A stretch of 64,000 bases of DNA, from NCBI GenBank assembly GCA_023896275.1, contig MLDA01000015.1, positions 1 to 64,000 on the forward strand, read 5' to 3'. Both the position numbers and the translations under genes were made by a program. Source of the DNA: Kocuria rosea subsp. polaris. Lineage in GTDB: Bacteria; Actinomycetota; Actinomycetes; Actinomycetales; Micrococcaceae. Below are positions 43,271 through 52,720 of this stretch, piece after piece (the stretch's first letter is position 1; each line of letters opens with the position of its first letter). The notes beneath the pieces were generated by a model. That model did no database searches. It had not been told where the DNA came from and worked only from the letters and a program-made list of their open reading frames with translations.

Positions 43271-45703
43271 TTATCCGTCGACCTTGGTCAGGGGCGCGTA
43301 GCGCAGCAGCAGCCGCTTCTCCTCGGCACCGAAGGTCACCTTAGCGACGGTCTTGTCGCCGCTGCCTTCAAGCGCGACGACGGTGCCGTCGCCGAACGTC
43401 GAGTGCTTCACCTTGTCGCCGACCGTGAGGGAGATGACTTCCTTCTGCTGCTGGACGCGGCCGCCGGCCCGGACCGTCGGGGCGGTCCGCAGGGTCGACG
43501 TCTCCGGGTCGCCCGCCTGCCGGTTGGTGCGCGAGGCGGTGCCGGCGCCCCAGTGGGATCCGCCGTCGTACCGGCTGGAGCCGAACCCCGAGCCCCGGGA
43601 GCCGAAGCCGCCGCCGGAGATCGAACCGAATCCTCCCGGCGACGCCGAGCCCTCGCGTTTCCAGTCGAGCAGATCCGCGGGGATCTCCTGCAGGAACTGG
43701 CTGGCCGGGTTGTACTGCGTCTGGCCCCAGAGGCTGCGGTACTCCGAGCGCGAGACGTAGAGCCGTTTCCGGGCGCGCGTCAGGCCGACATAGGCCAGCC
43801 GGCGCTCCTCCGCGAGTTCCTTCTCGTCCGTCATCGACCGCTGATGCGGGAAAATGCCGTGCTCCATGCCCGTCAGGAAGACCACGGGGAACTCGAGCCC
43901 CTTGGCGGTGTGGAGCGTCATGAGCGTCACGACCCCCTCCTGTGCCGCCATGGCAGCACCCTCCTCGTCGACGGGCCCGTCGGGGATCTGGTCGGCGTCG
44001 GCGACGAGGGAGACCTGCTCCAGGAATCCCTCGAGCGAGCCCTCGGGGTTCTCCCGCTCGTAGTCGCGGACGACGGCGACGAGCTCGGCCAGGTTCTCGA
44101 CCCGCGACTCGTCCTGGGGGTCGGTCGACTTGCGCAGCGTCTCGAGGTACCCGGTCTGCTCGAGCACGGCTTCGAGCGCCTCGGCGGCGCCGGACCCCTC
44201 TGCGACCGTCGTCAGGTCGTCGACGAGTGCGACGAACGCGTTGACGTTCTTCAGGCTGCGCGTCGCGATGCCCGGGGCCTGGTCCGCGCGGCGCAGCGCG
44301 TCCATGAACGTGAGCCGTTCCCGCTCGGCCAGCGCGGCGACGGCGTACTCGGCGCGGTCGCCGATCCCGCGCTTGGGCTCGTTAAGCACCCGTCGCAGGT
44401 TGACGTCGTCGTCCGGATTGACCAGGGCACGCAGGTAGGCCAGCGCATCCTTGACTTCTTTGCGGTCGTAGAAGCGCGTGCCGCCCACGACCCGGTACTT
44501 CAAGTCCACCCGCATTAGCTGCTCCTCGAGGGAACGCGACTGCGCGTTGGTGCGGTAGAAGATCGCGACGTCGCCGGGGCGGACACCCTCGTCGTCGTTC
44601 AGGCGCAGGATCTCGTCGGCGATCCACTTCGCCTCCGCCTGCTCCGACTCGCCGACGTAACCGACGATGAGCTCGCCGTCGCCCTCGGCCGTCCAGAGCT
44701 TCTTGTCGGGGCGATCCGGGTTTTTCGCGATCACGGCGTTCGCGGCCGTGAGGATGGTCTGCGTCGAGCGGTAGTTCTGTTCGAGCTTGATCGTCGCCGC
44801 GTCCGGGTAGTCCTTGCCGAACTCGACGATGTTGCGGATGTCGGCACCGCGGAACGCGTAAATCGACTGGTCGGAGTCACCAACGACGGTCAACTCGCCG
44901 CCCGGGGTCTGCCCGTCGGGACCGGTCAGCTCCCGCACGAGCGCGTACTGCGCGTGGTTGGTGTCCTGGTACTCATCAACGAGCACGTGGCGGAAGCGCC
45001 GCCGATAGTTGTCGGCGACCGCAGGGAACGCCCGGAAGATGTTCACCACCTGGCCGATGAGGTCGTCGAAGTCCATCGCGTTGGCCTGCCGCAGCCGCTG
45101 CGTGTACATCCGGTAGACCTCCGCGACCGCCTTGCTGAACGGGTCCTGTGCGGCCGTCGAGAGGTACTCCTCGTCGTCGATCAGCTCGTTCTTCAGGGCC
45201 GAGATCTTGTTCAGGATGGACTTGGGTGTGAACTTCTTCGGGTCGATCTCGAGCGACTTGGCGATCATCGTCACGAGCCGCAGGGAGTCGGCGGCGTCGT
45301 AGATGGAGAAGTTGGACTTCAGCCCGACGGCCGGCGCCTCCCGCCGCAGGATCTTCACACACGAGGAGTGGAAGGTCGAGATCCACATCTTCTCAGCGGC
45401 GTCGCCGACCAGTTCGCCGATGCGCTCGCGCATCTCGGCGGCGGCCTTGTTGGTGAAGGTGATGGCCAGGATCTCGTGCGGACGGGAGCGGCCTGTCGCC
45501 AGCAGGTAGGCGATGCGGTGCGTGAGCACGCGCGTCTTGCCGGACCCGGCACCGGCAACGATGAGCAGCGGGGTTCCGGCGTGCTTCACGGCCTCAGCCT
45601 GCTCGGGGTTGAGCCCGGCCAGAAGCTCCTGCGCCCCGGGTCCCGTCTGCGCTGGTTCCGGCTTTCGTGCTGGCGCGGCGAAGTCGTCGAAGAGAAAATC
45701 CAT
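43271..45703 (-). CDS. pcrA: UvrD/PcrA-type ATP-dependent DNA helicase
   Basis: 810 aa superfamily 1A 3'-5' helicase used in repair and in removing recombination intermediates. Walker A GAGSGKT at 51-57 (motif I), TFTNKAAAEMRERI (Ia), Walker B DEYQDT at 243-248, GDSDQSIYAFRGAD (III), QNYRS (IV), TLHTAKGLEFPVVFLTGMEHGIFPH (V) and VGLTRARKRL (VI). A Gly/Ser-rich stretch near 690-730 precedes a C-terminal domain (SLTVGDKVKHSTFGDGTVVALEG) typical of PcrA. Confidence 0.93.
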   Translation of the reverse strand: MDFLFDDFAAPARKPEPAQTGPGAQELLAGLNPEQAEAVKHAGTPLLIVAGAGSGKTRVLTHRIAYLLATGRSRPHEILAITFTNKAAAEMRERIGELVGDAAEKMWISTFHSSCVKILRREAPAVGLKSNFSIYDAADSLRLVTMIAKSLEIDPKKFTPKSILNKISALKNELIDDEEYLSTAAQDPFSKAVAEVYRMYTQRLRQANAMDFDDLIGQVVNIFRAFPAVADNYRRRFRHVLVDEYQDTNHAQYALVRELTGPDGQTPGGELTVVGDSDQSIYAFRGADIRNIVEFGKDYPDAATIKLEQNYRSTQTILTAANAVIAKNPDRPDKKLWTAEGDGELIVGYVGESEQAEAKWIADEILRLNDDEGVRPGDVAIFYRTNAQSRSLEEQLMRVDLKYRVVGGTRFYDRKEVKDALAYLRALVNPDDDVNLRRVLNEPKRGIGDRAEYAVAALAERERLTFMDALRRADQAPGIATRSLKNVNAFVALVDDLTTVAEGSGAAEALEAVLEQTGYLETLRKSTDPQDESRVENLAELVAVVRDYERENPEGSLEGFLEQVSLVADADQIPDGPVDEEGAAMAAQEGVVTLMTLHTAKGLEFPVVFLTGMEHGIFPHQRSMTDEKELAEERRLAYVGLTRARKRLYVSRSEYRSLWGQTQYNPASQFLQEIPADLLDWKREGSASPGGFGSISGGGFGSRGSGFGSSRYDGGSHWGAGTASRTNRQAGDPETSTLRTAPTVRAGGRVQQQKEVISLTVGDKVKHSTFGDGTVVALEGSGDKTVAKVTFGAEEKRLLLRYAPLTKVDG

Positions 45704-45767
45704 GATCCATCCAGTCTAAGGGCCGCCACTCGCACATCGGATGCTGCCCCTGCACCATACTGGGTGC

Positions 45768-46415
45768 ATGGCCAACAAGAAGAAGCGCAGCCGCCCCCGC
45801 CGCCCCGCTCCGGACGCGTCAGCCCGCCCCGCTGTGCCGAATCCGACGACGCCGCGCACCGAGGCGCAGGCACGCAGTAACGGCTCGATCATCCTCTGGG
45901 CCGGACTCATCGCCTCGGCGCTGCTCTTCTGGTACTACCACGTGCTCGCGCTCGGCCAGATGGAGGACCTCTCCGGGGGGCTCGAGATGCTCGACCAGCG
46001 CCTGTTGGGCTACGACGCCGCCGCCGTCGAGCAGCTACGCGAGGCCATGGACGACGACGCCCGCGGCCAACTGATCTACCTACACAAGACCGCGGGCCTG
46101 CTGTTCCCGCTGTTCTTCGCACTCGTGACGATGCTCGCGGTGAACCTCGCCGTACCGCGCGGCCCGAAGCGCTGGGGGCTCTGGGCCGTGCCGCTGCTGT
46201 TCGCCGTCGTCGACGTGCTGGAGAACGGTGCCATCGACGCTCTGCTCGCCGGCGGCGAGGATCCCCCTGCAGTCGGTCTCGTCAGCGCGCTCACCATCGC
46301 CCGGTGGGTGCTGTTCTTCGCGTCCGTCGCGGTCATGGTCGGCATTTCGATCCTCGCGGCCCGGACGGGCCTACGGGCCGCCCTCGAGGCGGGCAGGGGG
46401 CAGAACGGACGCTGA
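45768..46415 (+). CDS. Small four-helix membrane protein of unknown function
   Basis: 215 aa. A basic, Pro-rich cytoplasmic start (MANKKKRSRPRRPAPDAS) is followed by four hydrophobic segments: about 50-68, 110-135, 145-165 and 185-205. No domain recognised. ATG at 45768; no good Shine-Dalgarno, and CATACT lies about ten bases upstream, so the message may be leaderless. Divergent from pcrA, with 64 bases between. Confidence 0.7.
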   Translation: MANKKKRSRPRRPAPDASARPAVPNPTTPRTEAQARSNGSIILWAGLIASALLFWYYHVLALGQMEDLSGGLEMLDQRLLGYDAAAVEQLREAMDDDARGQLIYLHKTAGLLFPLFFALVTMLAVNLAVPRGPKRWGLWAVPLLFAVVDVLENGAIDALLAGGEDPPAVGLVSALTIARWVLFFASVAVMVGISILAARTGLRAALEAGRGQNGR

Positions 46416-46450
46416 CCCGCTAGTATGGTTACGCCTCCCGCGCGGGGCAC

Positions 46451-46524
46451 GCCTCTGTAGCTCAGTTGGATAGAGCGACCCTCTCCTAAAGGGTAGGCCG
46501 TCGGTTCAATTCCGGCCAGGGGCA
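46451..46524 (+). tRNA. tRNA-Arg, anticodon CCT
   Basis: A 74-base cloverleaf: acceptor GCCTCTG pairing with CAGGGGC (one T-G wobble), D-arm GCTC/GAGC, anticodon stem ACCCT/AGGGT around loop CTCCTAA (anticodon CCT, reading AGG), T-arm GTCGG-TTCAATT-CCGGC, discriminator A. CCA is not encoded. AGG is a rare codon in such GC-rich genomes. Confidence 0.95.
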
Positions 46525-46535
46525 CGACACGCAAG

Positions 46536-46582
46536 ACGACGGCGGGCCCCACCTCTTCGGGTGGGGCCCGCCGTCGTTTCTG
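46536..46582 (+). terminator. Strong terminator after tRNA-Arg
   Basis: Two perfect 18-base arms (46536-46553, 46560-46577) around a TCTTCG loop, followed by TTCT. It stands between the tRNA gene and the convergent ROK-family gene and may serve both. Confidence 0.75.
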
Positions 46583-46592
46583 GCGCCGGCTG

Positions 46593-47822
46593 CTAGCGCA
46601 GCAGCAGCGCGCTGGCCTTCGGCGACAGGGCCGCGTCCAGTACGGCGCAGGCGCCGCCGATGGCACCCAGGTTGTGCCCGAGCTCGCTCGTGCGGACGTC
46701 GAGTTCGTGCACGTCCTTCATCAGGAAACGCTCCTGGAGGATCCGGTCCATGTCCTCGTGCAGCAGCTCGTGCAGCTCCGCCCAGACGGGCCCTCCGACG
46801 AAGACTTTGTCGACGTCGAAGGTGTTGGTCAGTTGCGAGACGAGGGAAGCCCAGTAGCCGTTGAGGACCTTGATCAGGGCCACGGATGCCTCGTCGCCAC
46901 CCTTGGCCTGGCGGACGATCGTGTTCAGGAACTGCGAGCGCTCGTGCATCGTGGCGTCCTCGGTCACGGCCCCGACGTCGACGCCGAGCTCGCGCGCCTT
47001 GGTCAGCACCGACGGGAAGGAGACCGCCGTGGCGAACGTCGAGGACTCGGCGCGGTCGGCGTCGCTGCCGTCCACGTTGACGCGGACTCGAGCGATCTCG
47101 CCGGCGTTGCTGCTCGCTCCGCGGATGACTTCGCCGCCGATGACCATGCCGACGCCGACGCCGGTGCCGATGTAGACGGACATGAAGTTCCGGTCCCGCG
47201 CCTCGTCGCCGTTCCACTGCTCGGCAATGGCGGACGCCACAGAGTCCTTCTCGATGAGGACGTCTAGGGACAGTCGCTCGACGAGGGGCTCCACGACCTC
47301 GACTTCGTTCCAGCCGTTCATGAGCGGCGGCGAGACGATGGTCCCGGACTCCGGGTTGATCGGGCCCGGGGCCGCGACGCCGATGCCGACGATGTGGTCC
47401 TTCGGCTGGCCCGAATCCTTGATGAGCTCCTCGACGGCCGTGGCCATCATCGAGATGGTTTCCTCGGGGACCGCGATGTCGCGCTCGACGAAGCGGCGGC
47501 TGCCGACGACGCGACCGCGCAGGTTCACCATGACGACCGTGATCTGGCCCGGGTCGAGGTGGATGCCGATCGCGAAGAGGCGGTCCGCCTCGAGCTCGAG
47601 CACCGTGCGTGGCTTACCGGGGCCGGAGATGACCGTCCGGTCCTCGCGCACGAACCCGTTGTCCAGGAGGCGGCGCACGACGTTGGAGATGGTCTGCGGG
47701 GACAGGCCCGTCGACGTGGCCAGCTCCACCCGGCTGATGCCGTCTTCGGCACGGCGGATCGAATCGAAAATAACCGCTTGGTTGAAATCACCAAGTCTTC
47801 CGAGGTTTGTGCCTCGCTGCAT
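46593..47822 (-). CDS. ROK-family transcriptional regulator without the zinc cysteines
   Basis: 409 aa. N-terminal winged helix (about 15-75: FDSIRRAEDGISRVELATSTGLSPQTISNVVRRLLDNGFVRED) and a ROK sugar-binding/kinase-like domain from about 90 (IGIGVAAPGPINPESGTI, YIGTGVGVGMVIGGEVIRGASSNAGEIARVRV). The CxCGxxGC zinc motif usually found after GEIGH is missing; the segment reads DGSDADRAESSTFATA. This argues for regulation without kinase activity or zinc-dependent binding. GGAG precedes the ATG. The target genes are not evident; the nearest divergent gene is the NUDIX hydrolase. Confidence 0.86.
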   Translation of the reverse strand: MQRGTNLGRLGDFNQAVIFDSIRRAEDGISRVELATSTGLSPQTISNVVRRLLDNGFVREDRTVISGPGKPRTVLELEADRLFAIGIHLDPGQITVVMVNLRGRVVGSRRFVERDIAVPEETISMMATAVEELIKDSGQPKDHIVGIGVAAPGPINPESGTIVSPPLMNGWNEVEVVEPLVERLSLDVLIEKDSVASAIAEQWNGDEARDRNFMSVYIGTGVGVGMVIGGEVIRGASSNAGEIARVRVNVDGSDADRAESSTFATAVSFPSVLTKARELGVDVGAVTEDATMHERSQFLNTIVRQAKGGDEASVALIKVLNGYWASLVSQLTNTFDVDKVFVGGPVWAELHELLHEDMDRILQERFLMKDVHELDVRTSELGHNLGAIGGACAVLDAALSPKASALLLR

Positions 47823-48029
47823 TGAGTCTCCAGGGGTTATCTACCGCGTACGTGTTCTCTTCGGCTGCGACGACGTCATGAATGCCCGCGTGCACAGTCT
47901 GCCGGTTCTATCGGCGATTCCACGGCATCGCCACGCCGTTGATGTCTAGATAGTACATCGAATAGCCGCAACCGGATAGTCCGACACTTGGCGAAACGCC
48001 TTGGTCGCCGTAAATGTTAAGCTTTCAAC

Positions 48030-48515
48030 GTGTCCACTCTACTCACCGTTTCCGCCGTCGTCCTCTACGACGCGGCCGGACAAATCCTACTGGTTCGTAA
48101 ACGCGGCACCTCGAAGTATATGCAACCGGGCGGCAAACCGGAACAGGACGAGGCCCCGGTGCAGGCTGCGATTCGCGAACTGCACGAGGAACTCGGCCTC
48201 ACCTTCACTCCCGACTCGCTCACCGACCGCGGACAGTGGCGCGGAGCCGCGGCGAACGAGCCCGGCACGGAGCTCCTCGCCTACGTCTTCGACGCGGCTC
48301 TGGCCGACGCCGTCCGGCCCGCCGGAGGCCTAGCGAACGACGCCGGTTCGGTCACCGTGCGCGCCGAGCTCGAGGATGCACTCTGGGTCACCCCAGCGGT
48401 CGCCGCCGAACGTGGGGACCTTGCACCCCTGCTGACCGAATCCGTCCTGCCTCGCCTGATCCGCTCCCCTGAGCACCTGACCCGACCGACGCGTCAGGCG
48501 AACTGGGTGCGATAG
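48030..48515 (+). CDS. NUDIX hydrolase
   Basis: 161 aa. NUDIX box GGKPEQDEAPVQAAIRELHEELGL at about residues 34-57, matching Gx5Ex7REUxEExGU. Hydrolyses a nucleoside diphosphate-linked compound; the substrate is unknown. GTG start with no Shine-Dalgarno; TAAGCT seven bases upstream suggests a leaderless transcript. The last 22 bases overlap the 3' end of the convergent ABC transporter gene. Confidence 0.85.
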   Translation: MSTLLTVSAVVLYDAAGQILLVRKRGTSKYMQPGGKPEQDEAPVQAAIRELHEELGLTFTPDSLTDRGQWRGAAANEPGTELLAYVFDAALADAVRPAGGLANDAGSVTVRAELEDALWVTPAVAAERGDLAPLLTESVLPRLIRSPEHLTRPTRQANWVR

Positions 48516-50344
48516 AACTGGGCGTAGTGCCCGTCCGCCTCCAACAGCTCCGTGTGCGTGCCCCGCTCGACGATCCGCCCGGCGTCGACGACCAGGATCT
48601 GATCAGCCGAGCGCACGGTCGAGAGCCGGTGCGCGATCACGATCGCCGTCCGCCCTTCGAGGGCCTCCGTGAGCGCCGCCTGGACCGCGGCTTCGTTCGT
48701 GCTGTCGAGCGCGGCGGTGGCCTCGTCGAGCACAACCACCCGCGGGGCAGCCAGCAGCAGCCGCGCGATCGTCATGCGCTGGCGCTCCCCGCCCGAGAGC
48801 CGGTAGCCGCGCTCCCCGACCATCGTCTCCAGTCCGTCTGGCAGCGCCGCGATCACGTGCTCGAGCCGGGCCCGACGCAACGCCTCCCAGAGCGCCTCGT
48901 CGTCCGCGCCGGGCGCCGCGAGGCGCAGGTTCGCCCCGATCGTGTCGTGGAAGAGGTGCCCGTCCTGCGTGACCATGCCGACCGTGGATCGCATCTCGGC
49001 GAAGGACACATCGCGCACGTCGGTGCCGCCCAGGCGCACGGCCCCAGAGCTAACGTCGTAGAGCCGGGTCAACAGCTGGGCGATCGTCGACTTGCCCGCC
49101 CCGGAGGACCCAACGATCGCGAACGTGGATCCGGCGGGAACCTCGAAGTCGATTCCGTGCAGCACCTCCTCGCCGCCGCGGTGGTCGAGCACGGCCACGT
49201 CCTCGAGGGACGCCAGCGAGACCTCGTCGGCACTCGGGTACGCGAACCGGACGTCGTCGAACCGGATGCCCACGGGGCCGGCGGGGACGGTGACCGGGTC
49301 CTCTCGCTCGGCGATCATCGGCTTCAGGTTGAGAATTTCGAAGACCCGGTCGAAGCTGACAAGCGCGCTCATGATCTCCACGCGGGCGTTCGCGAGCCCG
49401 GTCAGCGGCGCGTAGAGGCGCGTGAGCAGTAGCGCCAGCGTCACGACGTCGCCCGCCGCCAGCTCGCCGCGCAGCGCGTAGTAGCCGCCCAGGCCGTAGA
49501 CGAGCGCCAGCGCGAGGGCCGCGACGAGCGTCAGCGCGGCCACGAAATAGAACTGCCGCATCGAGGTCTTCACACCGATGTCGCGCACGCGGGCGGCCCG
49601 GCCGGCGAACTCGGCCGACTCGGATTCGGGCCGGCCGAACAGCTTCACAAGCGTCGCCCCCGGCGCCGAGAAACGCTCGGTCATCTGGGTGCCCATATTC
49701 GCGTTGTGTTCGGCGGCCTCGCGCCGCAACACCGCGATCGTGCGCCCCATCCGGCGGGCCGGCAACAGGAAGACCGGCAACATGACAAGCGCCAGTAGGG
49801 TCACCTGCCAGCTCGTCGTGAACATCACGCCCGCGGTCAGGACCAGCGCGACGGCGTTGCTCACCACCGAGGACAACGTCCCGGCGAACGCGGCCTGGGC
49901 ACCGATCACGTCGTTGTTCAGGCGTGAGACCAGCGCCCCGGTCCGGGTACGCGTGAAGAAGGCGACGGGCATCCGCTGCACGTGATCGAAGACCTGGGTG
50001 CGCAGATCGTAGATCACTTGCTCCCCCAGAGACGACGAGAGCCAGCGCGCGAACACGGACACACCCGCCTCGGCGAGCGCGACGAGCGCGATCAGCCCGG
50101 CCAACCATCCGATAAGCGACATCGGGCCGTCGGCGACGATCGCGTCGACGACGCGGCCGGCGAGCACGGGCGTCGCGACCGCGAGGACCGCGGCGACGAT
50201 CGAGACGACGATGAACGCGATCAGCCGCCCGCGGTAGACGCGCGCGAAACGTAGCACCCGCTTCGGCGTGCCAGGGGTGATCGGTTGTCGGGTGTCCTTG
50301 CCCAGCCGGTACAGGGACCCGTAGGCGGCGTACTCCATGCTCAC
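48494..50344 (-). CDS. ABC exporter half-transporter (membrane plus ATPase domains)
   Basis: 616 aa. Six-helix type-1 exporter domain (about 35-320) with SSLGEQVIYDLRTQVFDHVQRMPVAFFTRTRTGALVSRLNND, then an ATPase domain: Walker A GSSGAGKST near 415, Q-loop MVTQDGHLFHD, signature LSGGERQRM, Walker B VVVLDEATAALD and the H-loop VIAHRL. It works as a homodimer or with a partner; drug or lipid export is likely, substrate unknown. GTG at 50344; an ATG six bases later is an equal alternative, and neither has a clear ribosome site. Confidence 0.9.
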   Translation of the reverse strand: MSMEYAAYGSLYRLGKDTRQPITPGTPKRVLRFARVYRGRLIAFIVVSIVAAVLAVATPVLAGRVVDAIVADGPMSLIGWLAGLIALVALAEAGVSVFARWLSSSLGEQVIYDLRTQVFDHVQRMPVAFFTRTRTGALVSRLNNDVIGAQAAFAGTLSSVVSNAVALVLTAGVMFTTSWQVTLLALVMLPVFLLPARRMGRTIAVLRREAAEHNANMGTQMTERFSAPGATLVKLFGRPESESAEFAGRAARVRDIGVKTSMRQFYFVAALTLVAALALALVYGLGGYYALRGELAAGDVVTLALLLTRLYAPLTGLANARVEIMSALVSFDRVFEILNLKPMIAEREDPVTVPAGPVGIRFDDVRFAYPSADEVSLASLEDVAVLDHRGGEEVLHGIDFEVPAGSTFAIVGSSGAGKSTIAQLLTRLYDVSSGAVRLGGTDVRDVSFAEMRSTVGMVTQDGHLFHDTIGANLRLAAPGADDEALWEALRRARLEHVIAALPDGLETMVGERGYRLSGGERQRMTIARLLLAAPRVVVLDEATAALDSTNEAAVQAALTEALEGRTAIVIAHRLSTVRSADQILVVDAGRIVERGTHTELLEADGHYAQFYRTQFA

Positions 50345-50392
50345 ATCACGGAACGATACAGCCCGCCGCCCACATCAGGGCACCGCCGCGTT

Positions 50393-52720
50393 TCAGGCGC
50401 GATCGTCGAAGGTGCTCGAGGGCTCCCCCGTGTGCGGTACGAACCGGACCATCATCGCCTTGTAGCCAGGGGTGTTGGACTCGCGGGCGACGAGCTCGCG
50501 GTGCACGAGCCCATTGGCCTCCGGGTAGTAGGCCGCCGCGCACCCGCGGGCCGTCGGGTAGCCGACGAGGCGGAAGCGGTTTGCGCGCCGCTCTGTCCCG
50601 GAGAACGAGGAGATCACGTCCACGAGTTGACGGTCCTCGAACCCGAGCGCCTCCAGGTCCTCGGGGTTCACGAGGATCACGCGGCGGCCGTCCTTGATGC
50701 CCCGGTACCGGTCGTCCTGACCGTAGAACGTCGTGTTGTACTGGTCGTGGCTGCGCATCGTCTGCAGGATCAGGTGGCCCTCGGGCGCCATGAGGTACTC
50801 GAGTGGGCTGATCGTGAAATGCGCTCGGCCGCTCTCCGTGGCGAAGCTGCGGGTGTCGCGCGGCGGGTTCGGCAGGACGAATCCGTTGCGCTGGCGCACC
50901 CGGGCGTTGAAGTCCTCGAAGCCGGGCACCACCCGAGAGATGTGGTCCCGGATGACGTCGTAGTCCTCGGCCATGGCCTTCCAGTCCACGGGGTGGTCGT
51001 CGCCGAGCACCGCCGCCGCCATGCGCGCCACGATGACGGGCTCGGCGAGCAGGTGGTCCGAGACCGGGGTCAGGCGACCCTGGGTGGACTTCACGACGGA
51101 CATCGAGTCCTCGACCGAGAGGAATTGCGGCCCCGAGGGGTGCTTGTCGTCGCGGTCCGTGCGTCCCAGGGTCGGCAGGATGATCGAGGTTTTCCCATGC
51201 ACGACGTGCGAGCGGTTGGGTTTCGTCGAAATGTGCACGGTCAGGCCCGCGCGCATCATGCCGTCCTCGATCGCCTCCGTGTCAGAGCAGGCGAGCGAGA
51301 AGTTCCCGCCCATCGAGACGAAGACGTCGACGTCACCGTTCTCGAAGGCTTCCTGGGTTTCGACCGAGTCGAAGCCGTGCTCGCGCGGGCTCTCGATGCC
51401 GAACTCGGCGTCGAGCCGTGCGAGCCACTGCTCGGACGGCTTCTCCCAGACGCCCATCGTCCGGTCGCCCTGCACGTTCGAGTGGCCGCGCACGGGGCAG
51501 GCGCCGGCCCCAGGCTTGCCGAAGTTGCCCTGCAGCAGCAGGACGTTGATGATCTCGCGGATCGTGTCGACGGAGTGCGGTTGCTGCGTGAGCCCCAGCG
51601 CCCAGCAGATGATCGTCCCCTTGGACTTGGCCAGCAGATTGGCGACCGTGGCGATCTCCAGCCGCGAGAGGCCGGTGGCCTCCTCCGTGGCCTCCCAGTC
51701 GATGACGCTTCGGGCGTCACGGTAGGCCTCGAACCCCTCGGCGTTCTCGGCCAGAAACTCGTGGTCGACGACGGTCCCCGGGGCGCGCTCCTCTTCCAGC
51801 AGCAGCAGGTGTCCGAGGGCCTGGAACAGCGCCAGGTCCCCGCCCACCTTGATCTGCAGGAACTCGTCGGAGATCCGGTCGCCGGCGCCGACGACGCCGT
51901 TGACCTTCTGCGGGTCCTTGAAGTTCATGAGCCCGGCCTCTGGCAGCGGGTTCACGGCGACGACCTTCGCGCCACGATGGCGGGCGTCGGCGAGCGCGGA
52001 GAGCATGCGCGGGTGGTTGGTGCCGGGGTTCTGGCCGACGACCATGATGACATCGGCGTGGTCGAAGTCCTCGAGCGAGACCGTGCCCTTGCCGATGCCG
52101 ATCGTCGGGTTCATGGCGCTGCCGGAGGACTCGTGACACATGTTGGAGCAGTCGGGCAGGTTGTTGGTGCCCAGGCTGCGCGCGAAGAGCTGGTACATGA
52201 ACGCGGTCTCGTTCGCGGTGCGCCCGGACGTGTAGAAAGCGCACCGCTCCGGCGTCGTCGCCCGGATGTGCTCGGCGATCGTCGCGAACGCCTCGTTCCA
52301 ACTGATCGGCCGGTAGCGGTCCTCCCCGGGGGCGATCATCATGGGCTCGGTGATGCGCCCCTGGTTGCCGAGCCAGTACTCGGTCTTCCCCCGCAGGTCG
52401 CTGATCGGGTGCGCGTCCCACCATTCGCGGTCCGCAGTGCGGAGCGTGTTCTCCTCCGCGAGCGCCTTGGCTCCGTTCTCGCAGAATTCGGCCGGCTTGC
52501 GCCGCCCCGTGATGGACTCCGGCCAGGCACAGCCCGGGCAGTCCACGCCGTGCGGCTGGTTCACGCGCAGCATCGAGCGCACGGTGCGGCTGACGCCGCC
52601 CTGCGCGATCCCGCGCTCGAGGGCCACCATGACGGCCTTGACCCCCGCCGCGGACGTTTTCGGGGCCGTAACAGCGAGGTCATCTTCGATGATGTCCTCG
52701 ATGGGGGCTGGTTTAGGCAT
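50393..52720 (-). CDS. FdhF/YdeP-family molybdopterin oxidoreductase
   Basis: 775 aa, formate-dehydrogenase-alpha-like Mo-bisMGD enzyme of the YdeP branch. The N-terminal motif DCPGCAWPES followed by EFCENGAKAL marks the Fe-S region, with CxxC and a later Cys rather than the full four-Cys ferredoxin-like set. SNMCHESSGSAM carries a Cys near the Mo site (no selenocysteine), and CWALGLTQQPHSVDTIREIINVLLLQGNFGKPGAG and RGHSNVQGDRTMG are cofactor-binding stretches. The substrate is unknown; YdeP is linked to acid resistance in E. coli. Its AGGAGG and ATG lie within the end of fdhD (8-base overlap), so translation is coupled to the sulfur-carrier gene it needs. Confidence 0.9.
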   Translation of the reverse strand: MPKPAPIEDIIEDDLAVTAPKTSAAGVKAVMVALERGIAQGGVSRTVRSMLRVNQPHGVDCPGCAWPESITGRRKPAEFCENGAKALAEENTLRTADREWWDAHPISDLRGKTEYWLGNQGRITEPMMIAPGEDRYRPISWNEAFATIAEHIRATTPERCAFYTSGRTANETAFMYQLFARSLGTNNLPDCSNMCHESSGSAMNPTIGIGKGTVSLEDFDHADVIMVVGQNPGTNHPRMLSALADARHRGAKVVAVNPLPEAGLMNFKDPQKVNGVVGAGDRISDEFLQIKVGGDLALFQALGHLLLLEEERAPGTVVDHEFLAENAEGFEAYRDARSVIDWEATEEATGLSRLEIATVANLLAKSKGTIICWALGLTQQPHSVDTIREIINVLLLQGNFGKPGAGACPVRGHSNVQGDRTMGVWEKPSEQWLARLDAEFGIESPREHGFDSVETQEAFENGDVDVFVSMGGNFSLACSDTEAIEDGMMRAGLTVHISTKPNRSHVVHGKTSIILPTLGRTDRDDKHPSGPQFLSVEDSMSVVKSTQGRLTPVSDHLLAEPVIVARMAAAVLGDDHPVDWKAMAEDYDVIRDHISRVVPGFEDFNARVRQRNGFVLPNPPRDTRSFATESGRAHFTISPLEYLMAPEGHLILQTMRSHDQYNTTFYGQDDRYRGIKDGRRVILVNPEDLEALGFEDRQLVDVISSFSGTERRANRFRLVGYPTARGCAAAYYPEANGLVHRELVARESNTPGYKAMMVRFVPHTGEPSSTFDDRA

